In this document: positions 7,132 to 15,332 of the stretch, in pieces
How the letters are laid out: each line of letters opens with the position of its first letter
How positions within the stretch are numbered: the first letter of the stretch is position 1
DNA from: an uncultured Clostridia bacterium
Lineage (GTDB): Bacteria; Bacillota; Clostridia; UBA1381
Assembly: GCA_944392335.1 (NCBI GenBank)
Contig: CALXWJ010000090.1
Location: forward strand, 1 to 36,565
Direction of reading: 5' to 3'
DNA: 36,565 bases
The notes under the pieces: generated by a model
The model's input: only the letters and a program-made list of their open reading frames with translations
Databases searched by the model: none
Told to the model about the DNA's origin: nothing
Position numbers and translations under genes: made by a program

Positions 7132-7458
7132 ATGCTATATAAAAACTACACAAACGACGCCGTTTTGGAATTGGAGCGGCAGAGAACCGATAATTATGCA
7201 TCAGGTTTGTTTGACAATGGGTCTTTTGTAAAATGCTGCGAATGTAAAACCAACGGCAAACCATTGTACAAAATAAACTCAAAATACTATTGTCCCGACT
7301 GCATATGTGAACTTTTAAGAGAAGTGTATTCGGATATAAGTGATGAATGTGACAGCTACGATATCGGTGCAAATGACATATTAAAAGATATCATTTCGGA
7401 TTTTTCCGACAATGAGCTTTTATGCTATGTTCAAAACAGATATGAAACAATCGACTGA
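7132..7458 (+). CDS. Small Cys-rich, zinc-ribbon-like protein of unknown function
   Basis: This 108-aa protein is taken from ATG 7132, four bases after AGGAGG. A longer upstream frame would run back through the promoter. The middle of the protein has a CCEC pair and a CPDC pair separated by about 15 residues (FVKCCECKTNGKPLYKINSK, then YYCPDC), which looks like a zinc ribbon. The C-terminal half is acidic and probably helical (DISDECDSYDIGANDILKDI). I do not recognise the family. It is the only gene on the right arm of the divergent S24-repressor unit and has a consensus promoter, so it is probably strongly induced when the repressor is removed, for example after DNA damage. Confidence 0.75.
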   Translation: MLYKNYTNDAVLELERQRTDNYASGLFDNGSFVKCCECKTNGKPLYKINSKYYCPDCICELLREVYSDISDECDSYDIGANDILKDIISDFSDNELLCYVQNRYETID

Positions 7459-7477
7459 ATATAAGCGTAAATCTAAT

Positions 7478-7504
7478 AGGGCGGATTTTCTCCGCCCTGT
7501 TTGA
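7478..7504. terminator. Terminator between convergent genes
   Basis: A perfect 8-bp stem AGGGCGGA / TCCGCCCT with a 5-nt loop, followed by a T-rich stretch (TGTTTGATTATTTT). It lies between the stops at 7458 and 7505 and can serve both strands. Confidence 0.75.
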
Positions 7505-9202
7505 TTATTTTACCAAGTGCACTTTTTTTGCAAGTGAGTATATCTTATTTCCCATAGGTATCATTTCTATTTCATCTTTTTCCAAAAGGCCGCATGCAAA
7601 TACCATAATAAAATATAGGATCACCGACGTAATGATTGAAATTGCAACAGATATGGTGTTTGATGCAACGATCACCATTGACAATTTATATATTCCAAAA
7701 GCAAATACACCCATAACGGCTGAACAGGCAAGAGGTTTTAATATATATTTTTTAAAGCTTAATTTTAACGATATATTTCTCGACAATATTGTAAATCCGT
7801 AAGCAAACGATATCATCTGACAGGCGATTGAACTTATCGGCGCACCGTAAATGTGTATGGACGGCTGTCTTATCAATATTATATTAAGTATGAGCTTCAC
7901 AATACATCCCATAAACAATCCTGTAGCCGGAGCAAATACTTTGCCCACTCCCTGAAGCGAACCGGATATTGTTTGATTTAATGCAATAAAAATCAAAGCT
8001 ATTGAACTCAGCTGCAATAAATCGTAACCATAAGGGACATTTGGATAAAGCAAATTAAAGATCGGTTTTGCAAGCGCCACAAAACCTGCCGCACATGGGA
8101 ATATTATAAGTATCGATATAAGGAAAGAATAGCTGACAAATTTTGACGCCTCCTTTTTTTCACCCTTTGCCAGCGCTGCCGATATAGACGGAACAAGTAC
8201 TGTTGCAAACGATATATTCATTGCTATTGGAAGATTTAATAAAGTATCGCTTTTTGACAATATTCCCGCCAATCTTACCGCCTCGTCATTAAGCTGTTCC
8301 AATGTGGGGTTTACAATTGCTGCAACGTTCCCAAAAACTGCCGGGATACCCGATGCAAACGCAGCTTCAATTCCTCTTGTAATCGTTGCGGTATCTACGA
8401 TCCTGTTTACGGCAGAAATGATAGAGCCGAGAGATATGGGAATAGATATTATCAAAATGCTTTTAAACATCGAAAGAGTAGATCTTTTTTCTTCCTTTAT
8501 GACTGTGCTTTTTATCTTCTGTCCCAATTCGTTTTTACGTTTAAAATAAAAACCAAAAATATACACTGTGCTTAAAACCGTCGCGAGGGTCGTTGCAAGA
8601 TTTGCTCCTGCAGCCATATATGCCGCATTTAAGTCCGGGTCGTTCGGGAACATCGTGTTTTTTGACATATACAAAACTATGGTGACTGTAAGTACGCATT
8701 TGAATATCTGCTCCAATATCTGCGAACGGCTCGACGCCCTCATTTCCTGCATTCCGGCAAAATATCCGCGGACAACGGAAGAAAGACACACAAAAAGGAT
8801 GGAGGGCGCCAAAGCCATAAGGACATATTTGGCATTAGGCATATGTATGACGCCCGAGGCTATGGGAGCAGCCGCAAAAAATAAAATTGATGAAGCAGCA
8901 ATACCGATTATTGAAAAAAGCAAAAGTGCGTTTTTATATATTTTATATGCTCCTTTGTAATCTCCCACCGCGTTTTTTGCCGAGGTCATTTTTGATATGG
9001 CATTGGGTATACCTACCGAAGAAATTGCAAGAAGCAGAGTATATATATTATATCCTGCCGAATAATATCCGTTTCCCTGGTCTCCGAAGCCAGAAACATT
9101 TGTTATAACCAATCTGTATATTATACCCAATAATTTTACCGTTATCTGAGCTATAAGTATTATAAGAACATTACTCATAAATGTCTGATTTTTATTATTC
9201 AT
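7505..9202 (-). CDS. SpoVB/MurJ-like polysaccharide or lipid II flippase
   Basis: This 565-aa MOP-superfamily membrane protein is taken from ATG 9202 (MNNKNQTFMSNVLIILIAQI), which has AAGGAT upstream; the frame extends further but without a ribosome binding site. About 14 hydrophobic segments are visible. The N-terminal region LGIIYRLVITNVSGFGDQGNGYYSAGYNIY, with SSVGIPNAISKM following, is characteristic of the SpoVB/YtgP branch that flips peptidoglycan lipid II or teichoic-type precursors across the membrane. SpoVB acts in cortex synthesis of the spore, and YtgP (MurJ) in growth. The spoVM gene next to it favours a spore-related role without proving it. Confidence 0.85.
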   Translation of the reverse strand: MNNKNQTFMSNVLIILIAQITVKLLGIIYRLVITNVSGFGDQGNGYYSAGYNIYTLLLAISSVGIPNAISKMTSAKNAVGDYKGAYKIYKNALLLFSIIGIAASSILFFAAAPIASGVIHMPNAKYVLMALAPSILFVCLSSVVRGYFAGMQEMRASSRSQILEQIFKCVLTVTIVLYMSKNTMFPNDPDLNAAYMAAGANLATTLATVLSTVYIFGFYFKRKNELGQKIKSTVIKEEKRSTLSMFKSILIISIPISLGSIISAVNRIVDTATITRGIEAAFASGIPAVFGNVAAIVNPTLEQLNDEAVRLAGILSKSDTLLNLPIAMNISFATVLVPSISAALAKGEKKEASKFVSYSFLISILIIFPCAAGFVALAKPIFNLLYPNVPYGYDLLQLSSIALIFIALNQTISGSLQGVGKVFAPATGLFMGCIVKLILNIILIRQPSIHIYGAPISSIACQMISFAYGFTILSRNISLKLSFKKYILKPLACSAVMGVFAFGIYKLSMVIVASNTISVAISIITSVILYFIMVFACGLLEKDEIEMIPMGNKIYSLAKKVHLVK

Positions 9203-9564
9203 CTTTATCCTTGTATACTCCCTTCGCAAAATTCCCGTTGTATTTTTGTCAGTCAAATAACAATCAAGGATTTTATAAACAAAAAAATATCCGCAATATT
9301 TTATGCGGAATCCCAACTCATTAAAATAATTATATTATATAAAAAAACAAATGTCAAGCTATTCTTTTAACATTTATTCACTTTTTACGCATATTGGTTA
9401 TTAATATTATTGAACGAATAATGTGACAAGGAAAAACCAACCGGACGACTTGCTCAATTATCGCATCGTTGTTTGCATAATAAAAACCAACCATACAAAT
9501 GGTTGGCAAGACAGTATTTTGTATGTAGTTTTAACTGATGCAAAAGTGTCATTATGAATATTTT
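9203..9564. other. Intergenic region between the flippase gene and spoVM
   Basis: The stretch is AT-rich and holds the upstream region of the flippase gene and the spoVM terminator at 9479-9506. The string AAAAACCAACC occurs twice (9433 and 9482 regions). No further gene with a ribosome binding site was found. Confidence 0.5.
9479..9506 (-). terminator. Terminator downstream of spoVM
   Basis: On the minus strand, CCAACCAT and ATGGTTGG form a perfect 8-bp stem with a 4-nt loop, followed by TTTTTATTAT. It lies about 60 bp after the spoVM stop. Confidence 0.75.
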
Positions 9565-9636
9565 TTAGTGCATCTTAAAAATTGATTTCATAATACCTGC
9601 TAAACATTTCGGCATCCTCATAACAACAATTTTCAT
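9565..9636 (-). CDS. spoVM: Stage V sporulation protein SpoVM
   Basis: A 23-codon frame with a strong AATGGAGG ribosome binding site starts at ATG 9636 and reads MKIVVMRMPKCLAGIMK, then SIFKMH. Aligned without gaps to the 26-aa Bacillus subtilis SpoVM, it keeps Met1-Lys2, Pro9-Lys10, Leu12, Gly14 and Ile15, the residues that form the amphipathic helix and the proline kink. SpoVM senses the positive curvature of the forespore outer membrane and anchors the coat ATPase SpoIVA, so the organism is expected to form spores. The gene is 19 bp after a 50-aa membrane-protein gene and is followed by a terminator. It is too short for automatic gene finders at common cut-offs. Confidence 0.88.
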   Translation of the reverse strand: MKIVVMRMPKCLAGIMKSIFKMH

Positions 9637-9655
9637 AATAAAACCTCCATTTCTC

Positions 9656-9808
9656 TTACCATCTGAAAAGACAGCAATAACCCATAATCACAATTAAAAC
9701 AGCTTCAATTACAGCTACAACGCAAATCGGCAGCACCAATCCGGCAACTACTCCGACACAAAATGTCAAAGCAGCCAATCCAACCGCTTTACAGCCAAGC
9801 ATAATCAT
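9656..9808 (-). CDS. Small hydrophobic membrane protein upstream of spoVM
   Basis: This 50-residue protein is taken from ATG 9808, nine bases after AGAGGTGA; a longer frame exists but its extra N-terminus has no ribosome binding site. Almost the whole protein is hydrophobic (LAALTFCVGVVAGLVLPI, VVAVIEAVLIVIMGYC), giving two transmembrane helices joined by a proline turn and a short CCLFRW tail. I do not recognise the family. It is 19 bp from spoVM on the same strand with no terminator between, so the two are probably co-transcribed during sporulation, but this is inferred from position. Confidence 0.65.
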   Translation of the reverse strand: MIMLGCKAVGLAALTFCVGVVAGLVLPICVVAVIEAVLIVIMGYCCLFRW

Positions 9809-9978
9809 TGCTGTCACCTCTTTCTTATTTAACTTCTTGATATATAATATTCCGGTCACAAAAAAATGTGAATATATTATTATGCTGTTTTTATCAAATA
9901 CCTTTAAAACACACACAATAAAATCCAAGTCCTGCAATTCGGGCAAAGCATGCAATCAGCCGTATCAGATATTTTGCA

Positions 9979-10010
9979 TAAAAAAAGTGTGACGCCGCGA
10001 AACATCACAC
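9979..10010 (-). terminator. Terminator of the D,D-carboxypeptidase gene
   Basis: On the minus strand, GTGTGA and TCACAC enclose a 12-nt loop and are followed by seven T residues, 12 bp after the stop codon at 10022. Confidence 0.75.
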
Positions 10011-10021
10011 ATATGATATAT

Positions 10022-11452
10022 TTATTTTTTCCTTTGCCATTTGGTATCATAGCTCACATGCTCCATTTGGCTTCTTCTTTTTCTTCTGTTTATTCTCTGT
10101 CTTCGTTTATTATAGAAATAAAGGAAAAGGATGATCAGAACCGCAATAATAAAAACAGGATGAGTTATAATTTTTATGACCGTATGAATTGCCGCCTTTA
10201 TCATATCTTTTTCAACATCGTTTGCCGCAATAAGATTTGCCGTTCCAACTATCTGCCCCTGATACTCATAAGAAACCGATCCGAGCACATCTCCTGTTAA
10301 GATCGGCGCGGAAATATCTTCATTTAACGCAAATATCGGTTCGATTTCTTTTTCGATATCAATGTTTACAGGCAGCAGTGCCGAAACATCATTTTGCGGA
10401 ACAAGCGCCACTCTGACATTGTTCTTTGCTTCGTATACCTTTGAATCCTTAACAATATCGTTACTGCCGGCAATTGTAATATATTTAAAATTTTCAAATC
10501 CGTATTCCAACAGATCCTCACTTTCACTGAATGAATACGCGCCGTTTAGCTCAGAAGAATTTTTGCATTTCATAACGACAGATAAAAGCTCCGTATCACC
10601 GTCAACCGCCGCCGCAACCAGACATGAGCCCGCTTCGTCCGTAAAACCTGTTTTTATTCCGATCGCCTTTGAATAAAAGTAATTTGCTTGTCTTCTTTTG
10701 CTGACAAGATGATTTGTATTTGACAGGTATCTTATTTCCTTATATTTATTCGTCGGCTCTATTATATACATATCTGTTTTTACAATTTCACGGAATTTCT
10801 CATTTTGCATTGCATATTTTGCCATGAGCGCCAAATCATGAGCTGTCGTATAATGATTATCATCATGAAAGCCATGAGGATTTACAAAATGAGTATCATT
10901 TGCTCCCAGCTCTTTTGCCTTATCGTTCATCATTTGAGCAAAACCTTCTATGCTTCCGCCGAGATGTACGGCAAGGACATTTGCAGCATCATTTGCCGAA
11001 TATACGAGCATACCATATAACAATTGCTCTACCGTTAATTCTTCTCCTATCAATATCCCCATATGCGAATGCTGATTTGTAATCGGCGAAATAGCTTCTG
11101 TCTGCGCGGTGATCGTTTGTGTTAAATCGGCATTTTCAAGGACAAGTATTGCCGTCATTATTTTTGTTGTGGATGCAGGATATAATTTTTCATCTGCATT
11201 TCTTTCGTATAATACTTTATCCGATTTCATATCCGCTAAATATACCGCTTCCGCATGAGGCGCGGGAAGGGACAGGTCGATTTGGGACTCTGTTTGTGTT
11301 TTTGATTCTGATGTATTATCATTGTCTGTCTGCTCCTGAGATGACTGTTCAATATTTTGAGTATCTTCCGCAGGCTCCGATAATGCCGGATTTATCATAT
11401 TTATTAAAATTGACATTATTACTGCAGTAAATAAGATAATTTTTTTGTTCAT
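10022..11452 (-). CDS. dacF: D-alanyl-D-alanine carboxypeptidase (DacF-type PBP)
   Basis: This 476-aa penicillin-binding protein is taken from ATG 11452, which follows AAAGGAGC. It has a signal peptide (residues 1-25, ending near PALSEPA), then an acidic Ser/Thr/Gln-rich linker. The catalytic domain has all three motifs: PASTTKIMTA with the nucleophilic serine, YSANDAAN (SxN) and GIKTGFTDEAG (KTG). A beta-rich PBP5 C-terminal domain and a final transmembrane helix (HPVFIIAVLIILFLYFY) follow, then a basic tail (RRQRINRRKRRS). It trims the terminal D-Ala of peptidoglycan stem peptides outside the membrane. DacF-type enzymes often act in spore cortex formation. Confidence in the family is high; a sporulation role is inferred. 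Confidence 0.92.
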   Translation of the reverse strand: MNKKIILFTAVIMSILINMINPALSEPAEDTQNIEQSSQEQTDNDNTSESKTQTESQIDLSLPAPHAEAVYLADMKSDKVLYERNADEKLYPASTTKIMTAILVLENADLTQTITAQTEAISPITNQHSHMGILIGEELTVEQLLYGMLVYSANDAANVLAVHLGGSIEGFAQMMNDKAKELGANDTHFVNPHGFHDDNHYTTAHDLALMAKYAMQNEKFREIVKTDMYIIEPTNKYKEIRYLSNTNHLVSKRRQANYFYSKAIGIKTGFTDEAGSCLVAAAVDGDTELLSVVMKCKNSSELNGAYSFSESEDLLEYGFENFKYITIAGSNDIVKDSKVYEAKNNVRVALVPQNDVSALLPVNIDIEKEIEPIFALNEDISAPILTGDVLGSVSYEYQGQIVGTANLIAANDVEKDMIKAAIHTVIKIITHPVFIIAVLIILFLYFYNKRRQRINRRKRRSQMEHVSYDTKWQRKK

Positions 11453-11970
11453 AATGGGCTCCTTTTGCGATATGTATATATAAAAAATATTATCTGTCAT
11501 AAAATATTAATTGTTTAAAAATAAACCAATAAATTTATTATACAAATTTTTTTCTCTTTTTGCAAGGTTTTTTGCAAAAAAAAAAAGAAATTTTGGTTTT
11601 AAGAACCGTTTTTTTTGTAAAATCTGCTGTTTATTTTTCAATAGGAGCTTATCCCGTCATTCAACGAGGACAAGAGCACTGCACAGCAGTGCTGTAATCA
11701 GTGGGAGATTGTACCCACTGATTACATATATGGAACCCGCCGTCGATAACGGCGGGGGACATCTTGTCCGCAGTTATATTAATCAATATAACAGATTTAC
11801 AAAAATATTTTTTTAAAACTATAGAAATATTTTTAAAAATCTGTTATAATAAGCTTAAATAATGTTATCACAGCCTTGCGGCGGCATGATCTGTACATTT
11901 ATTTAATGGGTGAAGCTTACACCTATGATATATGAATAAAATTATGAACAGAAGAGGAAAGGATACTGAC
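11453..11970. other. Long intergenic region between divergent dacF and the response regulator
   Basis: The first 190 bases are homopolymer-rich (runs of T and A) and contain no plausible gene. The full hairpin repeat follows at 11647-11770. A TATAAT at 11845-11850 may be the -10 box of the two-component operon, but no good -35 box was found. An in-frame ATG at 11932 precedes the chosen start at 11971 and has no ribosome binding site. Confidence 0.5.
11647..11770 (+). repeat. Full copy of the five-hairpin intergenic repeat
   Basis: Five hairpins follow one another: CTTATCC with GGACAAG (11648-11674), GCACTGC/GCAGTGC (11676-11692), GTAATCAGTGGG/CCCACTGATTAC (11694-11725, 12 bp perfect), CCCGCCGT/ACGGCGGG (11736-11756) and GGACA/TGTCC (11757-11769). 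The copies at 18854 and 24843 share the string order, especially CTGTAATCA and GGGACAT. The 3' flank CCGCAGTTATA is shared with the copy at 18854. Confidence 0.85.
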
Positions 11971-12657
11971 ATGAAAATTCTGATAGTGGATGATGAAAAA
12001 TTATTGGTAAAGGGAATAAAATACAATCTTGAACAGGAAGGATATCAAGTTGAAGCCGCGTTTGACGGCGAAGAAGCTGTAAGAATGGCGCATGATGACA
12101 GCATTGATCTTATTATACTTGATATTATGCTTCCAAAAATGGACGGTCTGACAGTTTGCAGGACAATCAGAGAATTTTCAAATGTGCCTATTATTATGTT
12201 ATCTGCAAAAAGTGAAGATATAGATAAAATATTGGGGCTTGAATACGGCGCAGATGATTATGTTACTAAACCTTTTAATGTGCGGGAATTATCATCTCGA
12301 ATAAAAGCCATACTAAGACGCGCAACGTCGGCAAATCCGGGCAAATCAACAAGCGACCTGCTGATCTCGGGCGACATCACTCTTGATTATAATTTCAGAC
12401 ATGTTATTATCGCAGGTACCACGATTGAGCTTACGAGCAAAGAATTTGACCTGCTTGAGCTGTTTGTAAAAAATCCCGGCAAGGTTTATACAAGAGAAAA
12501 CCTTTTGGATATTGCCTGGGGATTTGACTATCCGGGAGACGCCAGAACAGTTGACGTCCACATAAGAAGATTGAGAGAAAAAATTGAACAAAATCCTGCC
12601 GAACCAAAATATATAAAAACAAAGTGGGGTGTTGGTTATTATTACAAAAAAGATTAA
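11971..12657 (+). CDS. OmpR/PhoB-family response regulator
   Basis: This 228-aa protein is taken from ATG 11971 behind GAGGAAAGG. The receiver domain (residues 1-120) shows ILIVDDEKLL, the phosphorylated Asp in LIILDIMLPKMDG, the switch Ser in IIMLSAKSED and the Lys in DDYVTKPFN. The C-terminal winged helix (about 130-228) has ELTSKEFDLLELF, TRENLLDIAWG, RTVDVHIRRLREKI and TKWGVGYYY, the PhoB/OmpR signature. The kinase gene overlaps its 3' end by 29 bp, so the two are translationally linked. The target genes are unknown; the GerMN gene downstream and the divergent dacF are the obvious candidates. Confidence 0.93.
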   Translation: MKILIVDDEKLLVKGIKYNLEQEGYQVEAAFDGEEAVRMAHDDSIDLIILDIMLPKMDGLTVCRTIREFSNVPIIMLSAKSEDIDKILGLEYGADDYVTKPFNVRELSSRIKAILRRATSANPGKSTSDLLISGDITLDYNFRHVIIAGTTIELTSKEFDLLELFVKNPGKVYTRENLLDIAWGFDYPGDARTVDVHIRRLREKIEQNPAEPKYIKTKWGVGYYYKKD

Positions 12658-14083
12658 AAGCTTTTTCTCCTCCATGCGCTGGACAATGATGGCTACATAT
12701 ATAGTTGTCATAATGATCACGCTTGTGCTGATGAGTATCTATATATTGGGGGTATTGAGTGATAACCTGTATGAAAACGAGCAGATAAATCTTTTTGCAA
12801 AGGCCAATATGATGTCGGATACCATCACATCATACGTTTCTGTTGATAATATCAGCGCCATCGAAGAATACACGAACCAATTGCTTATGGGAACTAATAT
12901 AAGGGGCATTGTTGTAAATCTTACTTATAACGTTCTTTTTGACTCAAACAGAGAACTCACGGGAAAGGTATTGATGCGCGAGATTATTCAGTCCGCGGCA
13001 ATAGGTGAGCAGGCACATAGTGTTATAGAAGATGATCTGGGTATAAATATGATGACGGTTGCCGTACCGGTCAGACAAAAAGACAATAATGACATTATAG
13101 GTGTTGTTTATCTTGTTGAAGCCATGACCAATATTGATCAAACCATAGGATATGTAAAAATCAACATGTATATGGTATCTGCATTGATATGTATTCTTGT
13201 GGGTTTTTTGAGCTTTGGAATGTCATATATAGTTACTTCTCCCGTTGACGAATTTACATCAGTTGCAAAAGAAATATCAAAAGGGAATTTTGATAAACGA
13301 GTAAAGGTGAAAGGTCACAATGAATTTGCAAACCTTGCCACAACCATAAACTATATGTGCTCAGAGCTTGGCAATCTCGAAAATAACCGGCGTAAATTTG
13401 TATCTGACGCATCCCATGAGCTTAAAACCCCTTTGACAACAATAAAACTGATTTGTGACAGTGTGATCTCCACTGATAATCCCGACCCAAAAATGACTCA
13501 TGAATTTTTAAGAGATTTAAGTGAAGAGGTTGACAGGCTTACAAGAATAATAGAAAGACTGCTTACTCTGACAAAATTAGATTCAGGCAAATCTGTTCCA
13601 AAGTTTGAATCTGTTGATATAATTACACTTTTAAATTCAATTGTAAAAAAATTATCCACAAATGCAAAGGCAAAGGACATTGTTCTTTACACCGACTTTA
13701 AACTGGAAAATCCGGCTCCCATCAGTCTTGATTATGATAAAATTTGGGAAGCAATTTATAATATAACAGATAATGCGATTAAATATAACGATGAAGGCGG
13801 TTATGTCAAAATAGGTCTTTCAAAGGAAGGCAAAAATCTCCTGATTCAAATTGAGGATAATGGACATGGTATACCAAAAGAGGAACATGAACACATCTTC
13901 GACAGATTTTTCAGACTTGATGACTCACGTGCAAGAGAGACGGGAGGTACCGGGCTGGGGCTTGCCATTGCAAAAGAAGCGGTAATACTGCATGGCGGTC
14001 ATATTGATGTATCAAGTGAAGTCGGTATGGGAAGTACCTTCTCAATTTATTTGCCCTACAATACTGAATTTGATAACTCTTAG
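12629..14083 (+). CDS. Membrane sensor histidine kinase
   Basis: This 484-aa sensor kinase overlaps the response regulator by 29 bp and seems to start at GTG 12629 or TTG 12632, since the next ATG would remove part of the N-terminus. Segments in order are TM1 (about 20-42), an extracytoplasmic domain of about 130 residues, TM2 (about 177-200), a HAMP linker, the HisKA box SDASHELKTPLTTIKL with the phosphorylated His, and the ATPase boxes NITDNAIKYN, EDNGHGIP, FDRFFRLDDSR and GGTGLGLAI. It resembles PhoR/WalK-type kinases that sense envelope conditions. The signal is not known. Confidence 0.92.
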   Translation: MLVIITKKIKSFFSSMRWTMMATYIVVIMITLVLMSIYILGVLSDNLYENEQINLFAKANMMSDTITSYVSVDNISAIEEYTNQLLMGTNIRGIVVNLTYNVLFDSNRELTGKVLMREIIQSAAIGEQAHSVIEDDLGINMMTVAVPVRQKDNNDIIGVVYLVEAMTNIDQTIGYVKINMYMVSALICILVGFLSFGMSYIVTSPVDEFTSVAKEISKGNFDKRVKVKGHNEFANLATTINYMCSELGNLENNRRKFVSDASHELKTPLTTIKLICDSVISTDNPDPKMTHEFLRDLSEEVDRLTRIIERLLTLTKLDSGKSVPKFESVDIITLLNSIVKKLSTNAKAKDIVLYTDFKLENPAPISLDYDKIWEAIYNITDNAIKYNDEGGYVKIGLSKEGKNLLIQIEDNGHGIPKEEHEHIFDRFFRLDDSRARETGGTGLGLAIAKEAVILHGGHIDVSSEVGMGSTFSIYLPYNTEFDNS

Positions 14084-14294
14084 TATAAAAAATAAATTTT
14101 TTGTAAACAAACTGCAATTTTAATACTTTTGTAATATATATCATATATAATGAACAGATATAATAAATAATTAAAAAAACACTTTAATGTATTTTAATAC
14201 TCTTATTATGCATACAGATAATTCTATTATGATTTTATTTCAATGGATTAAATAAAGTACAGTTTATTGTGCACCTATGGAGGTTTAATTACAT

Positions 14295-15227
14295 ATGGTA
14301 AAAAAAAGATATATTATCAGTTTTGCAGCGGCTTTAATTATTATTATAGTCACATTGCTCATAATCGGAGAAAGTAATCAAGGCAAACAAAAATCAATAA
14401 ATATTGATTTATATTATTTTAACGAAGAAAATACCGCTCTTGCTTCCGAAAATACAAATATAGAATATGAGGATAAAGACGAATTGGTAAGGATCGTTCT
14501 TGATAAATTACTTCAAGGTCCGTCAAACAGCAAAAATAAACCGCTGTTCAATACGGATGTGCAAATTTTGTCTATAACTCAGGACGGCAAAAATGTCACC
14601 ATTGATTTTTCTGAAAATTATCTCACAAAAGATGACTCAAGAGATTCATTAACGGTTTATGCAATTGTAAAATCATTATGTCAATTAAAAACGGTCAATC
14701 GAGTCATGGTTACCGTTGACGGCAATGAAATAATAGCCTCTGACGGAACCACACTTGGTTTTATATCCAATGACGATATGGATTTTGAATCGGATACGAC
14801 AACACAGGACTCAACGGTTTTAACGCTTTATTTTGCAGACCTTGATTCCGATAAGCTTATTTCGGAAAAGCGGACGATAAAAATAACCGATACCGTACCT
14901 ACCGAGCAATATGTGGTGAATGAACTTATCAAAGGGACTCAATATCCGGATATTGCAAGAAATGTTATTTCTTCCGATACCGTCCTTGTATCGGCACAAA
15001 CTACGGATAATACTTGCTTTGTAAACTTTAAGTCAGGATTTGTCGAAAAAAACGCAAAAGACAATACAAACGATGAATTGGTTATTTATTCCATAGTTAA
15101 TTCCCTTTGCGAATTAAAGGACGTCAGCTTTGTGCAATTTCTCGTTGACGGGAAAAAGATCGAAAAATTCGGTAATATGAATTTTACCGACTTCTTTATA
15201 AAAAATGAAGCACTGATAGAATCATAA
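14295..15227 (+). CDS. Double GerMN-domain membrane-anchored protein
   Basis: This 310-aa protein has an N-terminal membrane anchor (residues 5-25, IISFAAALIIIIVTLLIIG) and two tandem GerMN domains. Each has the pattern of a strand, VxxxLLQGP or VVNELIKGTQYP, then a strand pair ending in VMVTVDGNEI or VQFLVDGKKI. GerMN domains occur in GerM of Bacillus, needed for sporulation and germination, and in actinobacterial LpqB, which is encoded with a two-component system. The arrangement here, regulator, kinase, GerMN protein, matches the LpqB layout, so it may modulate the kinase outside the membrane. A 211-bp gap suggests it also has its own promoter. GGAGG lies upstream at slightly long spacing. 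Confidence 0.82.
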   Translation: MVKKRYIISFAAALIIIIVTLLIIGESNQGKQKSINIDLYYFNEENTALASENTNIEYEDKDELVRIVLDKLLQGPSNSKNKPLFNTDVQILSITQDGKNVTIDFSENYLTKDDSRDSLTVYAIVKSLCQLKTVNRVMVTVDGNEIIASDGTTLGFISNDDMDFESDTTTQDSTVLTLYFADLDSDKLISEKRTIKITDTVPTEQYVVNELIKGTQYPDIARNVISSDTVLVSAQTTDNTCFVNFKSGFVEKNAKDNTNDELVIYSIVNSLCELKDVSFVQFLVDGKKIEKFGNMNFTDFFIKNEALIES

Positions 15228-15250
15228 TCTATACTTTCCAATATACAAAT

Positions 15251-15289
15251 ACACCGTCTGCCCTAATATTACCGGCTAGACGGTGTTAT
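15251..15289. terminator. Terminator between the GerMN gene and ahcY
   Basis: A perfect 9-bp stem ACACCGTCT / AGACGGTGT around an 18-nt loop, followed by TATTTAT. It lies between convergent genes and could act on both. Confidence 0.65.
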
Positions 15290-15332
15290 TTATCGTTAAA
15301 AATATTTGCATTGCCCTTCTTAACTCATTTTA

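Noticed and set aside
11647..11770. CRISPR-like or tRNA-like structure at the hairpin repeat
   Set aside because: The hairpins differ from one another and have no regular spacers; there is no cloverleaf with anticodon or CCA end.
11511..11816. Plus-strand 101-codon frame upstream of the response regulator
   Set aside because: It consists of homopolymer-rich sequence and the hairpin repeat, with no ribosome binding site.
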